From the NCBI GenBank assembly GCA_044433645.1, contig JAWXTK010000013.1, positions 1-57,649 of the forward strand: a stretch of DNA of 57,649 bases, in the 5' to 3' direction. The notes beneath the pieces were generated by a model that was not told the DNA's origin, did no database searches, and saw nothing but the letters and a program-made list of their open reading frames with translations. Of this stretch, positions 50,425 through 57,393 are shown one piece after another. Every line of letters starts with the position of its first letter. The stretch's first letter is position 1. Origin of the DNA: JAWXTK01 sp044433645. GTDB lineage: Bacteria > Bacteroidota > Bacteroidia > Bacteroidales > Rikenellaceae. Both the position numbers and the translations under genes were made by a program.

Positions 50425-50459
50425 AAAGGCCTTGCTCTTAGTTGAGTGAGGCCTTTTTT
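50425..50459 (+). terminator. intrinsic terminator of GH30 gene
   Basis: Arms 50425-50437 and 50444-50456 form a stem with an AAAGGCC/GGCCTTT base and two mismatches, followed by a T-run. Confidence 0.8.
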
Positions 50460-50516
50460 GACCCTAAAGACCCTAAAAACTATTTTTTTTCGTATCTTGC
50501 GCAAAAAATAATCATC

Positions 50517-51623
50517 ATGCATTACCTCAACGAATTATTATCTACACTAAACGAAATGTCGCCCTACCTTATCTTGGGCTTTCTAATATCTGGCATACTT
50601 CACGTCTATGTGCCTAACAGCTTATACGCTAAATTCCTGCATCGCAAAGGCTTCGGCTCAGTAATGGGTGCAGCTATCTTGGGCGTGCCCCTACCCCTGT
50701 GCTCATGTGGGGTGATACCAACGGCTATGTCTCTGAAAAAAGAAGGAGCATCAGACGGCGCAACGGTAGCCTTCTTAGTGGGAACACCCCAAACTGGTGT
50801 TGATAGCATACTGGCAACTTACTCTTTGTTAGGACTTCCATTTGCTATAATTAGACCCGTGGCAGCCTTCTTCGTAGCGATATTCTCGGGACTTACGGTC
50901 GATAAATTTGGCACAAAAAAGAAAAAACAAGCGATAAATTACTCGAAATTTACTTTTGCACCTCAAGCTGCGGCCAAACCAGCTGAGCCAAAATGCAGCT
51001 GTGGCTGCTCTCACGAAAACGAAAAGGGCAAAAAAGAAAAAAGTATAAAAGCCGTACTTCAATATGGTTTCGTTAGCATGATGCAGGACTTCGGCAAATG
51101 GTTAGTAATAGGCCTACTTGTGGCAGCTGCTATCACAGCATGGATACCTGAAGAATATTTTGCAATGTTTAAAGAATATTATTTCCTTAATATCCTGCTG
51201 ATTCTCTTAATCTCAGCCCCTATGTATATTTGTGCTACGGGTTCTATACCTGTTGCCTTGTCGCTGATTATTAAGGGTGTGTCGCCTGGTGCAGTCTTTG
51301 TGTTGTTAATGGCTGGGCCTGCTACTAATGTGGCATCGCTGATTATTTTGCGCAAAGGCATAGGAGCTCGCAAGACTTGGATTTATCTGGGCTCTATTAT
51401 TATTGGTGCTATTGTGTGCGCTTTGATTATAGATAAATTATTGCCCCCAGAGTGGTTTACTGGTCTTGAACCTCTTACCGAACATGAACACCACAATCAC
51501 GAAAATTGCACCCATGGACCTATCTGGTGGCAAACCACAACTAGCGTGCTATTTATCGTGTTGTTCCTAAACGCGATGATACGCAAGTACCTAAAACGCT
51601 CGAAAAGCTGCTGCTCTCACTAG
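50517..51623 (+). CDS. permease, SO_0444-type Cu/Zn efflux (ArsP/DUF318 superfamily)
   Basis: A 368-residue inner-membrane permease with about 8-10 helices. The duplicated family motif is seen at G-V-P-L-P-L-C-S-C-G-V-I-P with T-P-Q-T-G-V-D-S-I, and again as C-A-T-G-S-I-P-V-A-L-S-L with G-P-A-T-N-V-A-S. A cytosolic loop (about 150-175) has the Cys/His cluster K-C-S-C-G-C-S-H, and the C-terminus has H-E-H-H-N-H-E-N-C and C-C-S-H. These are likely metal-binding tails. Export of copper, zinc or a metalloid is inferred from the family. The ATG at 50517 is chosen; an open frame before it overlaps the upstream terminator. Confidence 0.82.
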   Translation: MHYLNELLSTLNEMSPYLILGFLISGILHVYVPNSLYAKFLHRKGFGSVMGAAILGVPLPLCSCGVIPTAMSLKKEGASDGATVAFLVGTPQTGVDSILATYSLLGLPFAIIRPVAAFFVAIFSGLTVDKFGTKKKKQAINYSKFTFAPQAAAKPAEPKCSCGCSHENEKGKKEKSIKAVLQYGFVSMMQDFGKWLVIGLLVAAAITAWIPEEYFAMFKEYYFLNILLILLISAPMYICATGSIPVALSLIIKGVSPGAVFVLLMAGPATNVASLIILRKGIGARKTWIYLGSIIIGAIVCALIIDKLLPPEWFTGLEPLTEHEHHNHENCTHGPIWWQTTTSVLFIVLFLNAMIRKYLKRSKSCCSH

Positions 51624-51639
51624 AAAAGACTAAAATAAT

Positions 51640-51670
51640 TTTGTTTTCCGAAAGAAAAATTATAACTTTG
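51640..51670 (+). promoter_or_regulatory. promoter of the IclR-deoC-kinase-ADH operon
   Basis: TTTG (51640-51643), exactly 19 nt, then TAACTTTG (51663-51670). A perfect Bacteroidetes consensus promoter about 45 nt before the iclR start. Confidence 0.87.
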
Positions 51671-51677
51671 TTAAAGG

Positions 51678-51703
51678 TGGAAACTTAGTTTCGCTGTTGA
51701 AAC
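51678..51703. promoter_or_regulatory. candidate IclR operator
   Basis: GAAAC-TTA-GTTTC (51680-51692) is a perfect inverted repeat, followed after 6 nt by a third half-site GAAAC (51699-51703). It sits directly after the -7 box, over the predicted start site. The left half TGGAAAC resembles the E. coli IclR box (TGGAAAT-N-ATTTCCA) as remembered. Suggests autorepression of the operon. Confidence 0.55.
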
Positions 51704-51714
51704 AAAGATAATCA

Positions 51715-52491
51715 ATGGACAAAAGAGAGCAAAATTACAGCATACCCATGCTCGAAAATGGTTTTAAGTTATTGGAATTTATCTCCAAGAACCCCTCGGG
51801 TGTGCCCATGAAAAGCCTGGTTGAGAGCCTTGATATTTCTAAAACTACTATCTTTCGTCTGCTGGTTTCACTCACTCAAATGGGTTATATCTACAAAAAT
51901 GAGGAAACCTCAGAGTATTTTTTAACCAAGAAAATGATAAAGGTTGGGCTATCGGTTTTTGGCGAGACTAACCTTGTGGAGCAATCTCTGCCCCTTATGC
52001 GAGCACTCAGAGACGAGATAGGCGAAAGCATAATGTTGGGGGTGTTGATGAATAATAAGAGTGTATTATTAGAGCAGGTTTTGGGCTCTTACTCTTTCAC
52101 TTTCTTGCTACGCCCAGGCACTAGCTTTGTGACTCACGCCTCGGTTCCGGGCAAGATTTTCGCGGCCTACTCTCAGGGCGATATCAAAGAAAAATTACTT
52201 CAATCTATTGATTTTGAGAAATTTAATGAAAATACTATTTGCACAATGACTGATTTCACAAAAGAATTAGAGCTAACCAAAGCGAGAGGTTACGCACTAG
52301 ATTTTGAAGAAGAGGTCAAGGGCGTGCACTGCATAGGCGTACCTATATATAATCAGTTTGGCGATATCACGGCCACACTATGGAGTTCAGGCCCCTCGGG
52401 CAGGCTCACCAAGGAGCGCATAACCCAAATCAAAGACACGGTAATAAAGGTGGGACTAAAAATCTCGCGCACATTAGGATATATAAATTAA
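51715..52491 (+). CDS. IclR family transcriptional regulator
   Basis: A 258-residue DNA-binding regulator. The N-terminal winged helix (about 10-75) includes L-E-F-I-S-K-N-P-S-G-V-P-M-K-S-L-V and I-S-K-T-T-I-F-R-L-L-V-S-L. The C-terminal IclR effector domain (about 90-250) includes H-A-S-V-P-G-K-I-F-A-A-Y and a conserved E-E-V-K-G-V-H-C-I-G-V-P-I-Y. It is first in an operon with deoC, an FGGY kinase, a membrane protein and an alcohol dehydrogenase, so it most likely senses the sugar handled by them. IclR proteins are uncommon in Bacteroidales in my experience, which hints at transfer of the whole cassette. Confidence 0.9.
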   Translation: MDKREQNYSIPMLENGFKLLEFISKNPSGVPMKSLVESLDISKTTIFRLLVSLTQMGYIYKNEETSEYFLTKKMIKVGLSVFGETNLVEQSLPLMRALRDEIGESIMLGVLMNNKSVLLEQVLGSYSFTFLLRPGTSFVTHASVPGKIFAAYSQGDIKEKLLQSIDFEKFNENTICTMTDFTKELELTKARGYALDFEEEVKGVHCIGVPIYNQFGDITATLWSSGPSGRLTKERITQIKDTVIKVGLKISRTLGYIN

Positions 52492-52504
52492 AAAACATAC
52501 AATC

Positions 52505-53167
52505 ATGACAAAACACAAAATTGCAAGGATGATAGACATTAGTGCCGTAAGAGCAGAATCGACACTAAGCGAAATTAACGAAGTATTAGCAGCGGCAAAA
52601 AAACACGATTTTATTTGTGTATTTGCGATGCCTTCTATGGTTGACAAGATAGCTTATGAAATGAGCCAAATGCCGACTGTCTTGTGTGGAGGCGTAGTAG
52701 GTTTCCCTTCGGGCGCTGAGACTACGGCAGCTAAAGTTTTCCAAGCTCAAGAAATGAAGGCTAAAAACTGTGACGAGATAGACATGGTTATCAACATAGG
52801 TAAACTAAAATCAGGCCTACTTGACGAGGTTAAAGAGGACATACTTAAAGTTAAGGAAGTGGTATCGCCCCTACCTTTAAAGGTTATCATTGAAGTTGCC
52901 TTACTAACTAATGATGAGATAGTTACAGCATCAAAAATCGTAATGGAGGCAGGTGCAACGTTTGTGAAAACTGGCACAGGTTGGGCTGGCTCGACAACTC
53001 TAGAGCACGTGAAATTAATCAAGGACACGGTGGGAGATAATATTTTAATTAAGGTTGCAGGAGGTGTTCGTGATTTGAAAACCCTACTAACTATGCACGA
53101 AATGGGCGTTTCTCGTTTTGGCATAGGCTACAATTCGGCGCTAGCTATAATGAAAGAACTAGAATAA
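52505..53167 (+). CDS. deoC: DeoC-family aldolase (deoxyribose-phosphate aldolase-like), divergent
   Basis: A 220-residue class I aldolase of the DeoC TIM-barrel family. The Schiff-base Lys155 (V-K-T-G-T-G-W), Lys183 (I-K-V-A-G-G-V-R-D) and Asp93 (I-D-M-V-I-N) are all present, as is G-F-P-S-G-A-E-T-T-A-A-K. Canonical DeoC splits 2-deoxyribose 5-phosphate into acetaldehyde and glyceraldehyde 3-phosphate. This protein departs from it: the N-terminal D-H-T-L-L-K-P type motif is D-I-S-A-V-R-A, the K-T-S-T-G loop is K-T-G-T-G, and the phosphate-binding G-A-S-S is replaced by G-I-G-Y-N-S. A related but different phosphorylated deoxy-sugar may be the substrate. It lies 13 nt after iclR. Confidence 0.82.
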   Translation: MTKHKIARMIDISAVRAESTLSEINEVLAAAKKHDFICVFAMPSMVDKIAYEMSQMPTVLCGGVVGFPSGAETTAAKVFQAQEMKAKNCDEIDMVINIGKLKSGLLDEVKEDILKVKEVVSPLPLKVIIEVALLTNDEIVTASKIVMEAGATFVKTGTGWAGSTTLEHVKLIKDTVGDNILIKVAGGVRDLKTLLTMHEMGVSRFGIGYNSALAIMKELE

Positions 53168-53195
53168 AACTTACCTAACTTAACCTTAAAAAGCT

Positions 53196-54710
53196 ATGAA
53201 CTACGTAATCGCTTACGACCTAGGAACCGGGGGCATCAAGGCATCTTTAGTTGCTCAAGACGGAGCTATCAAGGAGAGCATTTTTGTTGCCTACGACACC
53301 TACTTCCCCACGGATGATTTTCAGGAGCAAGCGCCTGAGGATTGGTGGAAAGCCGTGAAAACTTCTACTAAAAAATTACTTGAAGCATCAAAAATTGACG
53401 CCCAAGATATTAAATCACTAGCTATCTCAGGCCACAGTTTAGGGGTTGTGCCCATAGGCAAAAATGGCGAATTATTAAGAGATAAAACACCTATTTGGTC
53501 AGACCAAAGAGCTACAAAACAAGCAGATGACTTCTTTGCCAAAACAGATTACAAACAGTGGTACATGCAAACAGGTTGTGGTTTTCCAGCTCCTTGTTAC
53601 TCTATCTTTAAAATCATGTGGTATCGTGATATGGAGAAAGAAATGTATGACAAAATAGACAAAATCATAGGCACAAAAGACTATTGCAACTACAAATTCA
53701 CGGGCAGATTGTGCACCGACTACTCTTACGCATCGGGCACGGGGGTTTACTCACTGAAGGATTGGAGCTACAAAGACGAATTTATAGCAGCATCAGAGGT
53801 AGACAAAGATATTTTGCCTGAAATCATAGCATCGGATGCAGTGGTTGGACTAATCACTGAAGAGGCGGCCGAGGAGACTGGTCTAGCCGTTGGCACAGCC
53901 GTGGTGTGTGGAGGAGTTGATAACTCGTGTATGGCCTTGGGTGCTAAGGGTATAGCTCCTGCTAGGACTTACACATCGCTGGGAAGCTCATCGTGGATAG
54001 CTGTTGTGGACAACGAACCCATAGTTGAGAGCGAGTACAAGCCCTATGTTTTTGCTCACGTTTTAAAAGGTATGTATGCTTCGGCACTTTGCATATTCTC
54101 GGCAGGTAGTTCATTGCAATGGGTTAGAAATAATATGTTTACAGACCTTGTGGAGGCTGAAAAACAAGGCAAAATCAAGGATTCTTACGACGCTATTAGC
54201 ACTCTTGCAGCAAATTCGCCCGTAGGGGCTAAGGGTCTTATTTTCAACCCAAGTCTAAGTGGAGGATCGTCTATTGAGCCCTCGCCTATGATAAGTGGAG
54301 CATTCCTAGGTCTAAGACTTAAACACACACGTGAGGATATAGCGCGCGCAACTATGGAGGGCATAGCTCTTAATCTAAGATTTGCGCTAGATATCCTTGG
54401 CAAATTCTGCCCCGACATCAAGCAAATGCTAGTAGTGGGTGGAGGAGCAAAAAGTCCTTTTTGGATGCAACTTTTTGCCAACATTTATGGCACAGAAATA
54501 CTAAAAACTAACGTTGATCAAATGGCCGCAAGCCTTGGAGCTGCTGCTCTAGCATTCAACGGTGTGGGTCTATGGGAGGGCTACTCTATCATAGACGAGC
54601 TGCACAGCGAGCAATCAAGTTATTTTCCAAGTGAGAGTGAGAAAGGTGAGTATGACAAATTACTTGAATCATTTATTAAAGCAACTAACTTAATATCTCA
54701 AATAAATTAA
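53196..54710 (+). CDS. FGGY-family carbohydrate kinase, substrate unknown
   Basis: A 504-residue sugar kinase. The N-terminal ATPase motif is D-L-G-T-G-G-I-K-A-S (6-15). Substrate-side segments are S-G-H-S-L-G-V-V-P-I-G and P-I-W-S-D-Q-R-A. The catalytic Asp candidate lies in C-G-G-V-D-N-S, and the C-terminal signature is V-V-G-G-G-A-K-S-P-F-W-M-Q-L. It differs clearly from the true xylulokinase at 18727, and xylulose use is unlikely since xylA is far away. Placed between a DeoC-type aldolase and a membrane protein, it probably makes the phosphorylated deoxy-sugar that the aldolase cleaves. Deoxyribose is normally phosphorylated by PfkB-type kinases, so an FGGY enzyme here is unusual. Confidence 0.85.
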   Translation: MNYVIAYDLGTGGIKASLVAQDGAIKESIFVAYDTYFPTDDFQEQAPEDWWKAVKTSTKKLLEASKIDAQDIKSLAISGHSLGVVPIGKNGELLRDKTPIWSDQRATKQADDFFAKTDYKQWYMQTGCGFPAPCYSIFKIMWYRDMEKEMYDKIDKIIGTKDYCNYKFTGRLCTDYSYASGTGVYSLKDWSYKDEFIAASEVDKDILPEIIASDAVVGLITEEAAEETGLAVGTAVVCGGVDNSCMALGAKGIAPARTYTSLGSSSWIAVVDNEPIVESEYKPYVFAHVLKGMYASALCIFSAGSSLQWVRNNMFTDLVEAEKQGKIKDSYDAISTLAANSPVGAKGLIFNPSLSGGSSIEPSPMISGAFLGLRLKHTREDIARATMEGIALNLRFALDILGKFCPDIKQMLVVGGGAKSPFWMQLFANIYGTEILKTNVDQMAASLGAAALAFNGVGLWEGYSIIDELHSEQSSYFPSESEKGEYDKLLESFIKATNLISQIN

Positions 54711-54717
54711 TAAAACT

Positions 54718-55701
54718 ATGGAATTTAGCTTTTTAGAATTAATGGTTTCCTTCGCTGGAGGAATTTTTGGCGCAGCAATAGGCGCTTTCCCTGTGTGGAT
54801 TTTATGTGGACTTGGTGTTCTTTTGGGAGCAACCGTAGCTGCATTTACTGGCCACCAAGAATTTACTAATATCATAGCTTGGGGATGGTTTATTGGCCCT
54901 CAAACTGCGTTTACAGGAGGTGTGGCAGCTGCTGCTTATGCTGCAAAACGTAAATTTATTGATAGTGGTCGCGATATCTCAACCTCGCTTTTAGGCCTTG
55001 AAAAACCCTCGGTGCTAGTAGTCGGTGGTCTGTTCGGAGCTATTGGTTATGTAATAACTTGGGGTTTATTTAATGTTCCTAATTATAGCGAGTTCCCTTG
55101 GACTAACGTAATTGCTCTGTCTGTGATACTTAATATGGTGTTAACTCGCTTTATCTTTGGTAAAACTGGACTTTTTGGCAAGAGAGAGAAAGGTCAATCT
55201 TGTTGGAAACCAACCGAAAATGCAAAATGGGTGAAATATCAGTCTGAGCCAGCATCTCTAGTACTTCTTGCTATTGCAATTGGTCTGCCAGCAGCTCATC
55301 TTTCGCTCGCCGTGCCTAATAGTATAGGTATAGTCTTTGGTTTTGTGACTGTATTGCTATTGTTTATGTTAATGGGATTCAATGTTCCTGTAACCCACCA
55401 CATTGCACTATCGTCGTCTATGGTTACTACCTTGACTGGCTCAATAGAATGGGGTATGTGCTTTGCTGTTTTAGCAGCTTATCTTGGCGAGGTGTGTGCT
55501 TGTTTGTTCCTTTACAGAGCTGATACTCACATAGACCCACCAACTACGGCTTTGATATTTACTTTCTCTATTTTCTCGGCTGTGGAGTGCTTAGGCGTGT
55601 TTGCTATGCCACTTTGGGCTACTTGGTGCGTAATTGCAGTTGTTACTGTGGGAGGATTTGTGGCCTTGGCTAAATGTAAAAAATGTTATTGTAAAAGTTA
55701 A
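54718..55701 (+). CDS. unrecognised polytopic membrane protein, candidate sugar transporter
   Basis: A 327-residue, very hydrophobic protein with about 10 predicted membrane helices. The N-terminal part is Gly-rich (A-G-G-I-F-G-A-A-I-G-A-F-P-V-W and F-I-G-P-Q-T-A-F-T-G-G-V). A polar loop lies at about 150-180, a V-P-V-T-H-H-I-A-L-S-S-S segment at about 222-233, and the C-terminus ends C-K-K-C-Y-C-K-S. I do not recognise the family. It sits 7 nt after the kinase gene and 20 nt before the dehydrogenase gene in a catabolic operon that otherwise lacks a transporter, so import of the operon's substrate is the simplest role. This is inference from context. Confidence 0.6.
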   Translation: MEFSFLELMVSFAGGIFGAAIGAFPVWILCGLGVLLGATVAAFTGHQEFTNIIAWGWFIGPQTAFTGGVAAAAYAAKRKFIDSGRDISTSLLGLEKPSVLVVGGLFGAIGYVITWGLFNVPNYSEFPWTNVIALSVILNMVLTRFIFGKTGLFGKREKGQSCWKPTENAKWVKYQSEPASLVLLAIAIGLPAAHLSLAVPNSIGIVFGFVTVLLLFMLMGFNVPVTHHIALSSSMVTTLTGSIEWGMCFAVLAAYLGEVCACLFLYRADTHIDPPTTALIFTFSIFSAVECLGVFAMPLWATWCVIAVVTVGGFVALAKCKKCYCKS

Positions 55702-55721
55702 ATAATAAAATATTTTAAAAA

Positions 55722-56915
55722 ATGAATGGATTTGAATATTACAACCCCGTAAGAATTATCGTGGGTGCAGGTAAAGTAGAGTGCATAGGCGAGGAGGCTA
55801 AAAAATTAGGCTCAAAAGTTTGTCTAGTATCTTACAAAGACCTAACTTTCCTTGAGCCTCTAATTAATCGTATCACAAAAATTTTAGAGGATGCAGGCCT
55901 AGAGGTGTTCCCTTTTTGCGAAATGGAGGCTAACCCCGAAATTAGAGTTACTGAGCAAGGTTCAGCTTATTGCAAGGCCAACAACGTAGACCTAGTAATA
56001 GGCGTTGGGGGTGGTAGCGCCATGGATGCTGCTAAGGTAATCTCATCGGGAGTGTTCTTTGAGGGTGATTTCTGGAATATGGTGAACTCAAGCCACAGTG
56101 GTGGGGTGTCAACTCCTCCCCAGAAGAGTTTGCCTATGATTATGGTGCCAACTCTGCCTGCTACGGGTAGCGAAATGAATCAATGTGCCGTGGTGAGCAA
56201 CGCAGCTCTAAAAGAGAAATCTTACATCTGGGCAGCGTGTTTGTTCCCCACTCTATCTATCATAGACCCTGAGTTAACGCTTACCCTGCCAGCTTACCAA
56301 ACTGCATGTGCAGCTGCTGACACTATATCTCACGTGCTAGAAATTTACATCAACGGAGAGGAAGACACAGACGTTCAACACTACTTCCAAGAGGGGGTAA
56401 TGCGCACCGTGATAGACAACGTGGGCAAGGTATTAGAGAATCCAAACGATGTTTCAGCGCGCGCTCACCTGCAATGGGCAGCTACATGTGGACTAAACGG
56501 TTGGGCATCACCAGGCGACGCATGGACACCTATCCACCAAGTGGCTCACGTGTTAACATCGCGCCACGGGGTAGCTCACGGAGCATCACTAGCGATACTT
56601 ATGCCTTACTGGATGGAGTTATTCTCAGCTCGCAAACCAAAACCTTACCTACGTTTTGCAAAAAATGTAATGCAAGTAAGCACAGAGGGCAAATCTGAGA
56701 AAGAAATTATCAGCGAGGGAATCAGCAAATTCAAGAAATTCCTTACAGATATAGGCGCTCCAGGTTCGATGAGCGAAGCAGGTATCAGCGAAGGCGATAT
56801 CGAAGCAATACGCGACGGTGTTGTCAAAGTAAGCTTTGGCGCAGATGGTTATTTGTCTTGCAACCCACCAGTTAGCAAGGATGATGTGTTGGAGCTATTG
56901 AAAATGGCTTTATAG
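55722..56915 (+). CDS. iron-containing alcohol dehydrogenase (BDH/YqhD type)
   Basis: A 397-residue group III dehydrogenase that reduces aldehydes to alcohols with NAD(P)H. The nucleotide motif G-V-G-G-G-S-A-M-D-A-A-K lies near residues 94-105. The four metal ligands are in place: Asp200, His204, His272 and His286, with the same 14-residue spacing between the last two as in YqhD. It closes the iclR-deoC-kinase-membrane-protein operon. There it would reduce the aldehyde released by the aldolase (acetaldehyde to ethanol if the substrate is a 2-deoxypentose phosphate), recycling reduced cofactor under anaerobic conditions. Confidence 0.9.
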   Translation: MNGFEYYNPVRIIVGAGKVECIGEEAKKLGSKVCLVSYKDLTFLEPLINRITKILEDAGLEVFPFCEMEANPEIRVTEQGSAYCKANNVDLVIGVGGGSAMDAAKVISSGVFFEGDFWNMVNSSHSGGVSTPPQKSLPMIMVPTLPATGSEMNQCAVVSNAALKEKSYIWAACLFPTLSIIDPELTLTLPAYQTACAAADTISHVLEIYINGEEDTDVQHYFQEGVMRTVIDNVGKVLENPNDVSARAHLQWAATCGLNGWASPGDAWTPIHQVAHVLTSRHGVAHGASLAILMPYWMELFSARKPKPYLRFAKNVMQVSTEGKSEKEIISEGISKFKKFLTDIGAPGSMSEAGISEGDIEAIRDGVVKVSFGADGYLSCNPPVSKDDVLELLKMAL

Positions 56916-56923
56916 AACTAAAA

Positions 56924-57049
56924 AGTGTGACTAATAAGCATTCATCTGCTGCCTTCTAGCTTTTCCGGCCTAATACTCACGTACCTTAAGTACGCTCCGT
57001 TTAGTCTGAAAATCAGAGCGTTGCGGCTAAACACTTCTTAGCCACACTA
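56924..57049. repeat. 126-bp element with 15-bp terminal inverted repeats
   Basis: Ends 56924-56938 and 57035-57049 pair at 13 of 15 positions. The interior contains CGTAC/GTACG, TCTGA/TCAGA and GTTTAG/CTAAAC hairpins. No open reading frame is inside. It looks like a small non-autonomous repeat or a structured RNA at the 3' end of the dehydrogenase transcript. Confidence 0.5.
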
Positions 57050-57063
57050 GCAAAACACAAGGG

Positions 57064-57102
57064 GAGCAACTAACATTTAATTATGTTGGTTGTTCTTTTT
57101 TT
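57064..57102 (+). terminator. intrinsic terminator of the catabolic operon
   Basis: Arms 57064-57076 and 57083-57095 pair over 13 bp with two G-U pairs, a 6-nt loop and a T7 tract. Confidence 0.82.
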
Positions 57103-57120
57103 CTAGTAACGCTCTATTGT

Positions 57121-57202
57121 AGTTAAATGTTAACGGTGCCCGACACTCCATAAAAACAAAATGCTTTAGCATTTTGTAGGAGGGCATCAAATCGAAGATT
57201 TG
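57121..57202 (+). repeat. two-hairpin 3'-end repeat, copy 3
   Basis: Core GTTAAATGTTAACGG at 57122-57136, then CGACACTCC, the AATGC/GCATT hairpin (57157-57176) and the CAAATC/GATTTG hairpin (57188-57202). It matches copy 2 (983-1074, inverted) closely over about 57 nt. It again lies downstream of a gene in that gene's sense. Confidence 0.7.
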
Positions 57203-57217
57203 AAATACACCTATTTT

Positions 57218-57302
57218 GGTCATTCCGAACATGATTCAGAATCTCACCCAAGCTATATACTTGATTATAAGAGAGATGCTGAATTGGGGTTCAGCATAAC
57301 GA
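57218..57302. repeat. TCATTCCGAAC-type imperfect inverted repeat
   Basis: Left arm 57218-57245 and right arm 57273-57302 pair imperfectly (11 of 12 at the inner end, weaker outward) around 27 nt. The arm words resemble a dispersed palindromic repeat that I remember from Bacteroidetes intergenic regions; only one copy is in this window. Confidence 0.45.
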
Positions 57303-57363
57303 AAAGTAACTACACACTAATAACTATTTCATTTTCGTGTGCTTATTTCTAAAAGAAAATTGT

Positions 57364-57371
57364 TATATTTG
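57364..57371 (+). promoter_or_regulatory. -7 box of terminal lipoprotein gene
   Basis: TATATTTG matches TAnnTTTG 22 nt before the ATG; no -33 TTTG found. Confidence 0.4.
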
Positions 57372-57393
57372 TTTTTTGAATAAAACCAATATT

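Larger units (their letters stand above)
56916..57393. other. 478-nt intergenic region made of stacked structured elements
   Basis: No gene is seen. In order it holds an inverted-repeat element (56924-57049), the operon terminator (57064-57102), copy 3 of the two-hairpin repeat (57121-57202), a second inverted-repeat element (57218-57302) and a -7 box TATATTTG (57364-57371) for the next gene. Confidence 0.6.

Noticed and set aside
50442..50516. N-terminal extension of the SO_0444-type permease
   Set aside because: The upstream frame reads through the GH30 terminator region and the ACCCT repeats; the family N-terminus begins at the ATG at 50517.
53196..54710. Autoinducer-2 kinase (LsrK) identity for the FGGY kinase
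   Set aside because: The rest of an lsr-type locus (ABC importer, LsrG, LsrF) is missing, and the aldolase is DeoC-like rather than LsrF-like.
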